DNA of 64,000 nt from positions 847,001-911,000 of the forward strand of contig NZ_CP047883.1 of NCBI RefSeq assembly GCF_013305725.1. The letters are read 5' to 3'. The first letter of the stretch is position 1. Every line of letters starts with the position of its first letter. This document shows, in pieces, positions 23,547-34,890 of this stretch. The notes under the pieces were generated by a model that was not told the origin of the DNA, did no database searches, and saw only the letters and a program-made list of their open reading frames with translations. This DNA comes from Streptococcus mitis. Its GTDB lineage: Bacteria; Bacillota; Bacilli; Lactobacillales; Streptococcaceae. The position numbers were made by a program, and so were the translations under genes.

Positions 23547-23685
23547 GAATATATTTTTAAAACTGTATCTTATCATTTTTGATAGGTATAGTTTTTCTTT
23601 TTTAAAGAGAATTTTTTTACAAAAATTATTGGTTATTTTGTTTATTTATGCTATAATAGGAACAATTATTTTTAGGAGGTGCAGT

Positions 23686-24327
23686 ATGTCTTATTTGTTT
23701 GAGATATTACCAAGTTTATTGAGCGGTGCAAGCATGACTTTGCAGGTTTTTGCACTGGTCTTGATTTTTTCTATTCCCTTGGGCGTTTTGATTGCCTTTG
23801 CCTTGCAAGTCCATTGGAAGCCCCTCCATCATCTGATTAACATTTATATTTGGATTATGCGGGGTACACCCTTGCTCTTGCAATTGATTTTTATCTATTA
23901 TGTGCTCCCAAATATTGGGATTCGTTTGGATCGCCTTCCTGCGGCTATTATTGCTTTTGTTCTCAATTATGCAGCTTACTTTGCTGAAATCTTCCGTGGA
24001 GGGATTGATACCATTCCTAAAGGTCAATATGAGGCTGCCAAGGTCTTGAAGTTCAGTCCCTTTGCCACAGTTCGCTATATTATTTTGCCTCAGGTGATAA
24101 AGATTGTTCTTCCTAGCGTATTTAACGAAGTCATGAGTTTGGTCAAGGATACTTCTCTGGTCTATGCTCTAGGCATTTCAGACCTTATCTTGGCTAGTCG
24201 AACAGCTGCAAACCGTGATGCTAGTCTGGTTCCAATGTTCTTAGCAGGAGCCATTTACTTGATTTTGATTGGGATTGTGACCATTCTTGCCAAAAAAGTT
24301 GAGAAGAAGTACAGTTACTATAGATAG
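23686..24327 (+). CDS. Polar amino acid ABC transporter, permease
   Basis: A 213-aa inner-membrane permease of the HisM/GlnP type with about five membrane helices. The EAA loop AAKVLKFSPFATVRYIILPQ and the N-terminal MRGTPLLLQLIFIYYVLP are family signatures. The open frame begins at 23509 inside the TPR gene, but the ATG at 23686 follows AGGAGGTG and gives the proper N-terminus MSYLFEILPSLL. First gene of a three-gene uptake operon; a TATAAT-like box lies near 23653. Confidence 0.9.
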   Translation: MSYLFEILPSLLSGASMTLQVFALVLIFSIPLGVLIAFALQVHWKPLHHLINIYIWIMRGTPLLLQLIFIYYVLPNIGIRLDRLPAAIIAFVLNYAAYFAEIFRGGIDTIPKGQYEAAKVLKFSPFATVRYIILPQVIKIVLPSVFNEVMSLVKDTSLVYALGISDLILASRTAANRDASLVPMFLAGAIYLILIGIVTILAKKVEKKYSYYR

Positions 24328-24336
24328 GAGGCTGCC

Positions 24337-24966
24337 ATGTTAGAATTACGAAATATCAATAAAGGCTTTGGTGAAAAGCAAATTTTGTCCAATTTCAGTC
24401 TAAAAATTCCTGAAAAGCAAATCCTAGCTATCGTTGGGCCTTCTGGTGGAGGTAAGACAACCCTCTTACGTATGCTTACGGGTCTGGAAACCATTGATTC
24501 AGGGCAAATCTTTTATAATGGAGAACCTTTAGAACTGGATGAATTGGAGAAACGAAATCTACTGGGATTTGTATTTCAAGATTTTCAACTTTTCCCTCAT
24601 TTATCAGTTCTAGATAATTTGACTTTATCACCTGTGAAAACTATGGGAATGAAGCAGCAAGAGGCTGATAAGAAGGCGCGAAGGCTTTTGGAACAGTTAG
24701 GACTGGCTGGCCATGCAGACGCCTATCCTTTCTCACTATCTGGTGGGCAAAAGCAAAGGGTGGCCTTGGCGCGTGCTATGATGATTGACCCAGAAATCAT
24801 TGGTTACGATGAACCAACTTCTGCTCTGGATCCAGAATTGCGCTTGGAAGTGGAAAAACTGATCTTGCGAAATAGAGAACTTGGAATGACGCAGATTGTC
24901 GTTACTCATGATTTACAATTCGCTGAAAACATCGCAGATCAGATTCTCAAGGTTGAGCCCAAGTAG
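24337..24966 (+). CDS. Polar amino acid ABC transporter, ATP-binding protein
   Basis: A 209-aa ABC ATPase. Walker A VGPSGGGKTTLLRML near residue 33, Q-loop FVFQDFQLFPHL, signature SLSGGQKQRVALARAM near 130, Walker B IIGYDEPTSALDPEL, and H-loop VVTHDLQFAENI. It energises the adjacent permease. Ten bp separate the two genes. Confidence 0.93.
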   Translation: MLELRNINKGFGEKQILSNFSLKIPEKQILAIVGPSGGGKTTLLRMLTGLETIDSGQIFYNGEPLELDELEKRNLLGFVFQDFQLFPHLSVLDNLTLSPVKTMGMKQQEADKKARRLLEQLGLAGHADAYPFSLSGGQKQRVALARAMMIDPEIIGYDEPTSALDPELRLEVEKLILRNRELGMTQIVVTHDLQFAENIADQILKVEPK

Positions 24967-24975
24967 GAGGTGCCG

Positions 24976-25815
24976 ATGACTAATAAGAAAATTGCTTTAG
25001 TATTGGTTTCTCTCCTGACTCTTTTTTTAACAGCTTGTACTCAAAAGGCTAGTGATCCAAAGCAGGATAACTGGGATAAATATCAAGAGCAGGGGAGTAT
25101 AACCATTGGTTTTGATAATACCTTTGTACCCATGGGTTTTGAAGAAAAGAATGGACAGTACACAGGCTTTGATATTGACTTAGCACAAGCTGTCTCTGAA
25201 AAATTAGGTTTTAAGGTTCAATTTCAACCAATCGACTGGGATATGAAGGAGACGGAACTGCAAAATGGGACCATTGATGCCATCTGGAATGGCTATTCTG
25301 CCACTGATGAACGCCGAGAGAAGGTTTCCTTTAGCATTCCTTATATGGAAAATCAGCAAGTTCTGGTTGCGAAGAAAAGCCAGCAAATTCGTTCAGTAGA
25401 GGATATGAAGGATAAGATCTTGGGAGCCCAAGCAGGTTCCTCTGGTTATTTAGACTTTGAAGCCCAGCCAGATTTACTGAAAAATCGTGTTAAAGACCAG
25501 AAAGCCAATCAATACCAGAGTTTCAATGAAGCCTTGATTGATTTGAAGAATGACAGGATTGATGCCTTGTTAATTGACCGAGTGTATGCTAATTACTATC
25601 TTCAGTCTGAGGGGATATTAAATGACTATAATGTCTTTTCAGCAGGATTTGAAAGTGAATCCTTTGCAGTCGGAGTTAGGCCAGCTGATAAAAAAATATT
25701 AACAGCATTAAACCAAGCCTTTGTTCAACTATACCAAGAAGGAAAGTTCCAGGAAATCAGCCAAAAATGGTTTGGAGAAGATGTGGCAACAAAAGAAGTG
25801 AAAAGTAGAGATTGA
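24976..25815 (+). CDS. Polar amino acid ABC transporter, substrate-binding lipoprotein
   Basis: A 279-aa solute-binding protein. The N-terminus KIALVLVSLLTLFLTAC is a lipoprotein signal with lipobox LTAC (Cys near residue 22). The mature part is a family 3 extracellular binding protein (ITIGFDNTFVPMGFEEKNGQ, YTGFDIDLAQAVSEKLGFKV), the group that binds polar amino acids such as glutamine, arginine or cystine. The exact ligand is not evident. ATG at 24976 is preferred over GTG at 24970, which lies inside the AGGAGG site. Confidence 0.92.
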   Translation: MTNKKIALVLVSLLTLFLTACTQKASDPKQDNWDKYQEQGSITIGFDNTFVPMGFEEKNGQYTGFDIDLAQAVSEKLGFKVQFQPIDWDMKETELQNGTIDAIWNGYSATDERREKVSFSIPYMENQQVLVAKKSQQIRSVEDMKDKILGAQAGSSGYLDFEAQPDLLKNRVKDQKANQYQSFNEALIDLKNDRIDALLIDRVYANYYLQSEGILNDYNVFSAGFESESFAVGVRPADKKILTALNQAFVQLYQEGKFQEISQKWFGEDVATKEVKSRD

Positions 25816-25846
25816 GTGTTTCCTCAGTCTCTTTTTGCATCAAAAA

Positions 25847-25870
25847 ATCCTCTGGCAAGTACCAGAGGAT
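25847..25870 (-). terminator. Terminator between the ABC operon and lysS
   Basis: Perfect 9-bp stem ATCCTCTGG / CCAGAGGAT; on the minus strand it is followed by TTTTTTG, so it mainly serves lysS, 7 bp past that stop. Confidence 0.85.
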
Positions 25871-25876
25871 AAGAGC

Positions 25877-27376
<1,500 letters not shown>

Positions 27377-27473
27377 CTAGTTTTACTCAAAATTGAATAC
27401 GATGAGTCATTTTTTGCGATACTCCCATTTTATCATAAATAGCCAAGAAATTCACGGATAATCTTTCAAAACT

Positions 27474-27503
27474 AAAAAGAACTTGACGCTAAAATCAAGT
27501 TCT
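27474..27503 (-). terminator. Terminator of the phosphatase/YbaK/DUF368 operon
   Basis: Stem AGAACTTGA / TCAAGTTCT with TTTTTAG following on the minus strand, overlapping the end of the phosphatase gene. Confidence 0.8.
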
Positions 27504-27504
27504 G

Positions 27505-28122
27505 TTATTGATAGGAAGTATAATTCCAAGTATCGAGAGTAAATGTTTCAAAATCATGGGTTTCTAGAATTGTCAGGCTGGCATTTGCTAGACCGCCATC
27601 TTTACGAAGAAGTGGTTCTTGATATCCTAGAAGAGTACGAAGACTGGCAGTAAGATTGGCACCGTGACCGACAATTAGAATACGCTCAGCTGGACTATCT
27701 TTTAATGATTTGATAAATTGGATGGTCCGTTGCGTGGTGCTATAGAGGGATTCGGCTCCGAACATTTGAGTGTCAAATTGAGCAAGATTAGATCGAAAAG
27801 CTTTGATTTGTTGTGGGTAAATAGCTTCCAAGGTTGCGATTTTCAAACCTTCTAACTTCCCCAGCTGCCATTCACGGAGATTAGGAACACTTTCTAAAGG
27901 ACAGGGGGTCTGGAGTTGACTTTGGATAATCTCAGCAGATTTGACCGCTCGAGGTAAATCACTTGAATAAATCTGATTAAAAGGAATTTCCTTGAGATAC
28001 TGGCCAAGTCGTTTTAGGGTGTCAATGGATTCAGGAAGAAGGGGAGAATCTCCACTAGCACCTTGAAAGCGTCCTTCTTGGTTCCAGAGGGTACGACCGT
28101 GGCGGACAAAGTAGAGTTTCAT
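27505..28122 (-). CDS. Histidine phosphatase family protein
   Basis: A 205-aa protein of the phosphoglycerate-mutase-like superfamily. The N-terminal FVRHGRTLWNQEGRFQG has the RHG phospho-histidine motif (His near residue 8), and ILIVGHGANLTASL has the second catalytic His. Short members like this are usually broad phosphatases rather than glycolytic mutases; the substrate is unknown. Its start overlaps the upstream ybaK stop by four bases (ATGA). Confidence 0.85.
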   Translation of the reverse strand: MKLYFVRHGRTLWNQEGRFQGASGDSPLLPESIDTLKRLGQYLKEIPFNQIYSSDLPRAVKSAEIIQSQLQTPCPLESVPNLREWQLGKLEGLKIATLEAIYPQQIKAFRSNLAQFDTQMFGAESLYSTTQRTIQFIKSLKDSPAERILIVGHGANLTASLRTLLGYQEPLLRKDGGLANASLTILETHDFETFTLDTWNYTSYQ

Positions 28123-28604
28123 TCTTGGCTACCCTCCAAGATATCTGCAAAGTCAGCTTTTACAAAGCTAGCCAAGTCTTGCGGAGCGACGATAATGCTG
28201 TGACCAACTTCGCCTGCAGAGACAATCATTTGATCCAAGTCTAGGGCGATCTTATCGATAAAAATGGGATAATTGTGTTTCTGACGAATTCCGACGGGAT
28301 TATTGGCTCCATGAATATAACCTGTTGTTTTTTCCAAGTCCTTTTGTGGAATCATGCTCACTTTTTTATTGCCAGAAATTTTGGCTAGTTTCTTTTCCGA
28401 CAAGTGTTGAGTGATAGGGACAATTCCGATAATCGGTCCTGTTTTATCTCCCAAAAGAGCCAAGGTTTTGAAAATCTGATCTCGTTCATAACCTTGAGGA
28501 AGCTCTCCTTCCAGGGCATTGATTTGAATACCCTGATGTGGGATACCTGCTTTAGACAGGATTTGTTCCACCAATGTTTTTTTGATTTTAACTTTTTTTG
28601 CCAT
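28119..28604 (-). CDS. ybaK: YbaK/EbsC-type Cys-tRNA(Pro) deacylase
   Basis: A 161-aa trans-editing protein that removes cysteine mischarged on tRNA-Pro. Features: KVKIKKTLVEQILSKAGI at the start, a conserved lysine region near GNKKVSMIPQKDLEKTTGYI, and HGANNPVGIRQKH, the family's G-x-P loop. It is coupled on both sides: one base overlap with the DUF368 stop (TAATG) and four with the phosphatase start. Confidence 0.88.
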   Translation of the reverse strand: MAKKVKIKKTLVEQILSKAGIPHQGIQINALEGELPQGYERDQIFKTLALLGDKTGPIIGIVPITQHLSEKKLAKISGNKKVSMIPQKDLEKTTGYIHGANNPVGIRQKHNYPIFIDKIALDLDQMIVSAGEVGHSIIVAPQDLASFVKADFADILEGSQE

Positions 28605-29446
28605 TATTTATACTTATCCTCCAATTGGCTCATCCAAATACCAAGCCAAATTCCCAACGCAAAGAAGAAGGCGATGATGACATACCCAACAAGAGAAATA
28701 CCAGTGTATTGGATACTTTCAGCGTTTCCTGCATTTGGAATTAAGATCAAAAGGGTACTTGATAGGACGATGCCGATGATGAAATGATAGACGCGTGAGT
28801 GGTAGTTGTTTAAGGCATAATCCATCAATTTTGAAAAAATGATGAGAGTTGCACCTGCCCCGATTCCAATCGGGAAGAAGGTTCCCAAGAGGTCAAAGGT
28901 TTTAAAACCTGTCAGCATAGGAGCATAGAGGCCCAAAATCAAAAGTAGGTTTGATGGGCTGAGGCCAGGAACTAATACGCCAAGAGCCAGTAGTGCACCA
29001 GCTAGGACGAAATTAAGAAAGCTGGCACTTAAGGTTCCAACGACAAAATTTAAGGCATAGAGTCCTAATCCAGAGATGATAAATGTTGTCCAGAACCAAG
29101 CTAAATCAATCTTGTCTCGGTCAGATTCTCGAGTTGATTCCTTGAGGAGGCTAGGAACTGTACCAATGATGGCGCCCGCAAAGCTCCATAAGACAAAGAC
29201 CTGATAATTTTCAAGCAGGTATTCAATCGGGTAAGAAAATAATCCGATTCCCAGAAGCATACCGATGGCAACGGGAATAAAGTACAAAACATTTTCTTTA
29301 AAGTCTTTAAAGGGATGGGCCAGAAAGCCAATCATTCGTTCATAGATTCCTAAGATTGCTGCTAGAACCCCTCCGGAAATTCCCGGTAGAATAAATCCAA
29401 GAGCAATCACAATCCCTTTAATAACACGTGCTAACCATGAAAACAT
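28604..29446 (-). CDS. DUF368 membrane protein (PopT-type candidate polyprenyl-phosphate translocase)
   Basis: A 280-aa protein with about eight membrane helices. FILPGISGGVLAAILGIYER and VLVPGLSPSNLLLILGLYAP are two related PG-S motifs, one in each half, as in DUF368 proteins. Recent work on staphylococcal and Vibrio members assigns them to recycling of undecaprenyl phosphate across the membrane; applying that here is inference. The frame opens at 29524, but the start at 29446 (MFSWLARVIKG) gives the family N-terminus and has AGGATT upstream. It heads a three-gene operon. Confidence 0.82.
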   Translation of the reverse strand: MFSWLARVIKGIVIALGFILPGISGGVLAAILGIYERMIGFLAHPFKDFKENVLYFIPVAIGMLLGIGLFSYPIEYLLENYQVFVLWSFAGAIIGTVPSLLKESTRESDRDKIDLAWFWTTFIISGLGLYALNFVVGTLSASFLNFVLAGALLALGVLVPGLSPSNLLLILGLYAPMLTGFKTFDLLGTFFPIGIGAGATLIIFSKLMDYALNNYHSRVYHFIIGIVLSSTLLILIPNAGNAESIQYTGISLVGYVIIAFFFALGIWLGIWMSQLEDKYK

Positions 29447-29520
29447 AATAAAATCCTCAATTTCATAATTTACTTTCTCTATTCTTACAATTATAACATA
29501 GACGAGAGAAAAATGAAAAA

Positions 29521-29548
29521 ACAAGTGAAAAAATTGAAATTCACTTGT
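29521..29548 (-). terminator. Terminator of the GH25 gene
   Basis: Stem ACAAGTGAA / TTCACTTGT; on the minus strand it is followed by TTTTTTC. It lies at the GH25 stop. Confidence 0.75.
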
Positions 29549-29549
29549 T

Positions 29550-30350
29550 TCATGGTCTTAAAAATAGTTTCCTGAAGATTTCTTCTTTTTCTTTTTCAGA
29601 TGAAATAAGATTGATATCTAAGTTATGATCAAATCCTGAAATTTTTCCTTTAGAAGTGTATTGATGTAAATCGTAGTCTAAATCAGTCTTTGGTTTACTT
29701 TCAAAGTAGCCAGAGTCAGAACCATAGGAAGGAATCCAAACAGACGTAAACTTGTCTGTATCAATACTGTGTTCTTCCATGAAGTAGACCCCAACGTAGA
29801 TTCCGATATTTTTAGCACCCAGTGATTCAAGCTTTGCTCGGAAGGCTTCAACACCGTCGTTCATATTAGACATGGTTTTTTCTTCCACGTCTAGCCAATA
29901 GTAACTTGGACTGTATGGAGAAGAGGCGTTATAGAATACCTCAGCAGCTTTTTCCATCTCCTGGACATTTTTTCCGGCTACATAGGCATAGACACCAACT
30001 GGGACATTTCGTTTTTGAAACTCAGTGATATGGGTTTTAAAGGCCTTATCAACACCATTAACATAGGCAGCATCGTTCTCTTTGGACGTTTGAGCGCCAC
30101 TATGGACGCGAACAATAGCTCCAGAAATGTTTTGGGACAGAGTATCGTAATTAATTTCCTCAGGACGCTGCCAACCAGAAACATCAATTACCGGTTTATC
30201 TATATTGTGTAGCGCTTGTGTTTCTACTTGCGCGATATTTGACTTTGTTTTTACAGGATGGTCCTCAAAACGAGGGCGATTCAGGATTAAAATGAAAATC
30301 ATAATCCCAAAAAAAACAAATAAAATAAGCGGATTAATTTTCTTTCTCAT
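29550..30350 (-). CDS. GH25 muramidase-like protein, membrane-anchored
   Basis: A 266-aa protein with one N-terminal membrane segment (about residues 8-24) and an extracellular glycoside hydrolase family 25 domain. Expected catalytic acids are visible: Asp in PVIDVSGWQRPEEI near residue 56 and the DVE triplet in YYWLDVEEKTM near residue 153. LHQYTSKGKISGFDHNLDIN is the typical C-terminal stretch. It lacks choline-binding repeats, so it probably acts from the membrane on nearby peptidoglycan. Monocistronic and divergent from glmU. Confidence 0.85.
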   Translation of the reverse strand: MRKKINPLILFVFFGIMIFILILNRPRFEDHPVKTKSNIAQVETQALHNIDKPVIDVSGWQRPEEINYDTLSQNISGAIVRVHSGAQTSKENDAAYVNGVDKAFKTHITEFQKRNVPVGVYAYVAGKNVQEMEKAAEVFYNASSPYSPSYYWLDVEEKTMSNMNDGVEAFRAKLESLGAKNIGIYVGVYFMEEHSIDTDKFTSVWIPSYGSDSGYFESKPKTDLDYDLHQYTSKGKISGFDHNLDINLISSEKEKEEIFRKLFLRP

Positions 30351-30465
30351 ATCTCATAATTTTACCTTAAAAATGAGAAAAAATCAAAAAAAATACTCAA
30401 AAAATGGGTTAAGAAAGGACTTTAGAGCATTTTTTCATTCAAGAGCGCGGAATGATTTGAAATAT

Positions 30466-30473
30466 GGTATAAT
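30466..30473 (+). promoter_or_regulatory. Extended -10 promoter of the glmU operon
   Basis: GGTATAAT with ATATG just upstream, 32 bp before the glmU ATG; the -35 is weak. Confidence 0.5.
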
Positions 30474-30489
30474 AAAAGGGAATTTCTAG

Positions 30490-31884
<1,395 letters not shown>

Positions 31885-31893
31885 GAGTCTATC

Positions 31894-32439
31894 ATGGAAT
31901 TTGAAGAAAAAACGCTTAGCCGAAAAGAAATCTATCAAGGACCAATATTTAAACTGGTTCAAGATCAGGTTGAATTACCAGAAGGAAAGGGAACTGCCCA
32001 ACGGGATTTGATTTTCCACAATGGAGCTGTTTGTGTTTTAGCTGTAACGGATGAGCAAAAACTTATCTTGGTCAAGCAGTACCGCAAAGCCATTGAGGCA
32101 GTCTCTTACGAAATTCCAGCTGGGAAATTGGAAGTAGGAGAAAATACAGACCCTGTTGCAGCAGCTCTGCGTGAATTAGAGGAAGAAACAGCATATACAG
32201 GGAAGTTAGAACTCTTGTATGACTTTTATTCAGCTATTGGCTTTTGTAATGAAAAGTTAAAACTTTACCTAGCAAGTGATTTGACAAAGGTGGAAAATCC
32301 GCGTCCGCAGGATGAAGATGAGACCTTGGAAGTCCTTGAAGTGAGCCTAGAAGAAGCTAAGGAATTAATCCAATCAGGTCATATCTGTGATGCTAAGACA
32401 ATTATGGCTGTTCAATATTGGGAATTGCACAAAAAATAG
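31894..32439 (+). CDS. NUDIX hydrolase, ADP-ribose pyrophosphatase type
   Basis: A 181-aa NUDIX enzyme. The Nudix box runs from [19 protein letters not shown] through EEETAYTG, matching GX5EX7REUXEEXGU (residues about 75-97). The N-terminal [20 protein letters not shown] and [20 protein letters not shown] fit ADP-ribose or related sugar-nucleotide pyrophosphatases (NudF type). It lies 9 bp after glmU. Confidence 0.88.
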   Translation: MEFEEKTLSRKEIYQGPIFKLVQDQVELPEGKGTAQRDLIFHNGAVCVLAVTDEQKLILVKQYRKAIEAVSYEIPAGKLEVGENTDPVAAALRELEEETAYTGKLELLYDFYSAIGFCNEKLKLYLASDLTKVENPRPQDEDETLEVLEVSLEEAKELIQSGHICDAKTIMAVQYWELHKK

Positions 32440-32450
32440 AGGAGGTCAGT

Positions 32451-32762
32451 ATGGGTAAACCTTTATTAACGGATGAAATGATTGAAAGAGCTAATAGAGG
32501 CGAAAAAATTTCGGGTCCCCCTTTGCTTGATGACGAGGAAACCAAGATTTTACCAACCTCTTCTTCCCGTTTTGGTTATGCCAATCCTAAGGATCATGGT
32601 TTTAGCCAGGAAACCTTGAAGATTCAGGTCGAACCGTCTATTCATAAAAGCCGTCGCATTGAAAATACCAAGAGAAATGTCTTCAATTCTAAACTGAATA
32701 AAATCTTATTTGCAGTCATCTTTCTCTTGATTTTGCTTGTCTTAGCAATGAAACTTTTGTAA
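32451..32762 (+). CDS. macP: MacP, membrane-anchored activator of PBP2a
   Basis: A 103-aa bitopic protein: a charged cytoplasmic N-terminus and a single C-terminal membrane helix (about residues 81-103, [19 protein letters not shown]). The N-terminus [20 protein letters not shown] and its location between the NUDIX gene and mtnN match pneumococcal MacP, which activates PBP2a and is phosphorylated by StkP on a threonine. The equivalent here is probably Thr31 in [11 protein letters not shown] at 32451 is chosen over the upstream in-frame start because GGAGG lies right before it. Confidence 0.85.
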   Translation: MGKPLLTDEMIERANRGEKISGPPLLDDEETKILPTSSSRFGYANPKDHGFSQETLKIQVEPSIHKSRRIENTKRNVFNSKLNKILFAVIFLLILLVLAMKLL

Positions 32763-32778
32763 TAGAAAAGGAATTGAA

Positions 32779-33471
32779 ATGAAAATAGGAATTATTGCGG
32801 CTATGCCAGAAGAACTGGCTTATTTGGTCCAGCATTTAGACAATGCCCAGGAGCAAGTTGTTTTAGGCAATACCTATCACACAGGAACCATTGCTTCTCA
32901 TAAAGTCGTTCTTGTAGAAAGTGGAATTGGTAAGGTCATGTCTGCTATGAGTGTGGCGATTTTGGCTGATCATTTTCAAGTGGATGCTTTGATTAACACA
33001 GGATCAGCTGGGGCAGTGGCAGAAGGTATTGCTGTTGGGGATGTTGTGATTGCTGACAAATTAGCCTATCATGATGTGGATGTTACAGCTTTTGGCTATG
33101 CTTATGGACAAATGGCACAACAACCGCTTTATTTTGAATCAGATAAAACTTTTATTGCTCAAATCCAAGAGAGTTTATCTCGATTGGACCAAAAATGGCA
33201 TCTTGGATTGATTGCTACAGGAGATAGTTTTGTTGCAGGAAATGACAAGATAGAAGTGATTAAGTCCCATTTCCCAGATGTTTTGGCTGTTGAGATGGAG
33301 GGGGCAGCTATTGCTCAGGCAGCGCATGCCCTTAATCTCCCAGTCTTAGTCATCCGAGCTATGAGTGACAATGCCAATCATGAAGCAAACATCTCTTTTG
33401 ATGAGTTTATTATCGAAGCTGGACGTCGCTCTGCCCAAGTCTTATTAGCCTTTTTGAAGGCCTTAGATTAA
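32779..33471 (+). CDS. mtnN: 5'-methylthioadenosine/S-adenosylhomocysteine nucleosidase
   Basis: Cleaves MTA and SAH, feeding methionine salvage and, with LuxS, AI-2 formation. The 230 aa start MKIGIIAAMPEELAYLV. NTGSAGAVAEGIAVGDVVIA, VEMEGAAIAQAAHAL (catalytic Glu pair) and RAMSDNANHEA (catalytic Asp) are family motifs. Last of the glmU cluster. Confidence 0.95.
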   Translation: MKIGIIAAMPEELAYLVQHLDNAQEQVVLGNTYHTGTIASHKVVLVESGIGKVMSAMSVAILADHFQVDALINTGSAGAVAEGIAVGDVVIADKLAYHDVDVTAFGYAYGQMAQQPLYFESDKTFIAQIQESLSRLDQKWHLGLIATGDSFVAGNDKIEVIKSHFPDVLAVEMEGAAIAQAAHALNLPVLVIRAMSDNANHEANISFDEFIIEAGRRSAQVLLAFLKALD

Positions 33472-33479
33472 GTGGAAAT

Positions 33480-33508
33480 TTGACAGTTTTTCTAGCTTAT
33501 GATAAGAT
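33480..33508 (+). promoter_or_regulatory. Promoter of rocS
   Basis: TTGACA (33480-33485), 17-bp spacer, TAAGAT (33503-33508), 40 bp before the rocS ATG. Confidence 0.7.
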
Positions 33509-33547
33509 TTAAGTAAAGAAAAGCTAGAAAACGTTTCAGAGGATATT

Positions 33548-34039
33548 ATGAGTATTGAAATGACCGTCAGTGAGATTGCAGAGGTCTTAGGATTATCTCG
33601 CCAAGCAATCAATAACCGTGTCAAAGAATTACCAGAAGAAGACACAGATAAAAATGACAAAGGGGTAACAGTAGTTACCAGAAGTGGCTTGATTAAGCTA
33701 GAAGAAATCTATAAAAAAACGATTTTTGAAGATGAGCCTGTCAGTGAAGATGTCAAGCAACGTGAACTGATGGAGATTCTGGTTGATGAGAAGAATGCAG
33801 AAATTCTTCGTCTCTATGAACAATTAAAAGCCAAGGATCGTCAGTTATCAGAAAAAGACGAGCAGATGCGTATCAAAGACCGTCAGATTGCTGAGAAAGA
33901 CAAACAACTCGATCAGCAGCAACAATTGACCCTTCAAGCAATGAAGGATCAAGAAAATCTTAAGCTAGAGCTGGACCAAGCAAAAGAAGAAGTCCAATCC
34001 ACTAAGAAAGGCTTTTTTGCTCGTTTATTTGGAGGATAA
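33548..34039 (+). CDS. rocS: RocS-type chromosome segregation protein (DUF536)
   Basis: A 163-aa protein with three visible parts: an N-terminal helix-turn-helix (MTVSEIAEVLGLSRQAINNR), a long coiled coil (about residues 75-150, with repeats of KDRQLSEKDEQM and KDRQIAEKDKQL) and a C-terminal amphipathic end KKGFFARLFGG that can bind membrane. This matches pneumococcal RocS, which binds DNA and membrane and works with ParB and the capsule kinase in chromosome segregation. The location right after mtnN agrees. Confidence 0.82.
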   Translation: MSIEMTVSEIAEVLGLSRQAINNRVKELPEEDTDKNDKGVTVVTRSGLIKLEEIYKKTIFEDEPVSEDVKQRELMEILVDEKNAEILRLYEQLKAKDRQLSEKDEQMRIKDRQIAEKDKQLDQQQQLTLQAMKDQENLKLELDQAKEEVQSTKKGFFARLFGG

Positions 34040-34042
34040 TCA

Positions 34043-34084
34043 AGGAGCTGTTTAGGTTAAATGCTAACCTGATGGCTTCTTTTA
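34043..34084 (+). terminator. Probable terminator after rocS
   Basis: Imperfect hairpin AGCTGTTTAGGTTA / TAACCTGATGGCT followed by TCTTTTATTT. Mismatches reduce confidence. Confidence 0.5.
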
Positions 34085-34110
34085 TTTCTAAATAGTATAG
34101 TTGCTCAAGT

Positions 34111-34265
34111 AATACTTAATGAAAATCAAAGAGCAAACTAGGAAACTAGCCGCAGGCTGCTCAAAGCACTGCTTTGAGGTTGTAGATAAGACTGACGAAG
34201 TCAGTTACATATATCTACGGCAAGGCGAAGCTGACGCGGTTTGAATTTGATTTTCGAAGAGTATA
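34111..34265 (-). repeat. BOX element (boxC-boxB-boxA on the plus strand)
   Basis: A mosaic repeat known from pneumococcus and relatives. On the plus strand: AATACTTAATGAAAATCAAA starts boxC; the middle (GCTTTGAGGTTG, GACTGACGAAGTCAG) is a single boxB; GGCAAGGCGAAGCTGACG up to GATTTTCGAAGAGTATA is boxA. So the element is in minus orientation with one B unit. BOX elements are small non-autonomous mobile units whose transcripts fold into stems and can alter neighbouring expression. It ends 27 bp before the exonuclease start and contributes its promoter region. Confidence 0.9.
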
Positions 34266-34291
34266 AAATAACAGTAGAGGAGAGGTATATA

Positions 34292-34882
34292 ATGGAAAAA
34301 TTAGAAGATTACATTGCTTTTGACTTAGAATTTAATCAGCACGAAGGGCAAACACACTTGATTCAAGTATCGGCAGTGCGTTTTAGAGATGGTCAGGAAA
34401 TTGACGCCTATGATTCCTATGTCCATACTAGTGTGCCTCTAAAGAGTTTTATCAATGGTTTGACTGGGATTACAGCTGAGACCTTAAAAGATGCTCCCCC
34501 AGTGGAGGAAGTTATAAAAGATTTCCAAGAGTTTGTGGGTTCTTTCCCCATGGTTGGATACAATGCTGCTAAAAGTGATTTGCCTATTCTAGCAGAGCAT
34601 GGTTTAGACTACAGCCTGCAGTATAAGGTGGACTTGTATGATGAAGCCTTTGAACGTCGTAGTTCAGATTTACACGGTATTGCCAATCTCAAATTGCAAA
34701 CTGTTGCCTCATTTCTCGGATTTCAAGGACAGTCCCATAATAGTTTAGAGGATGCTCGTATGACAGCGCGTGTTTACGAGTCCTTTCTAGAGTCGGATCA
34801 AGCTAGAGAATTGTTAGGGGCAGAAAGTAGCCTATCGAACAATCCTTTTGGAGGCTTAGACTTGTCTCAATTATTTGATTAG
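34292..34882 (+). CDS. 3'-5' exonuclease, DnaQ/epsilon-like (DEDDh)
   Basis: A 196-aa nuclease. Exo I motif YIAFDLEFNQHEGQ carries Asp and Glu near residues 8-10. Exo II is in VGYNAAKSDLPIL, and Exo III in SHNSLEDARMTARVYE carries His and Asp. PolC-type proofreading folds look alike, but this is a free-standing domain, so a repair or RNA role is possible. The start at 34292 follows GGAGAGG; the open frame reaches back to 34241 into the BOX element. Confidence 0.85.
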   Translation: MEKLEDYIAFDLEFNQHEGQTHLIQVSAVRFRDGQEIDAYDSYVHTSVPLKSFINGLTGITAETLKDAPPVEEVIKDFQEFVGSFPMVGYNAAKSDLPILAEHGLDYSLQYKVDLYDEAFERRSSDLHGIANLKLQTVASFLGFQGQSHNSLEDARMTARVYESFLESDQARELLGAESSLSNNPFGGLDLSQLFD

Positions 34883-34890
34883 GAGTGTCT

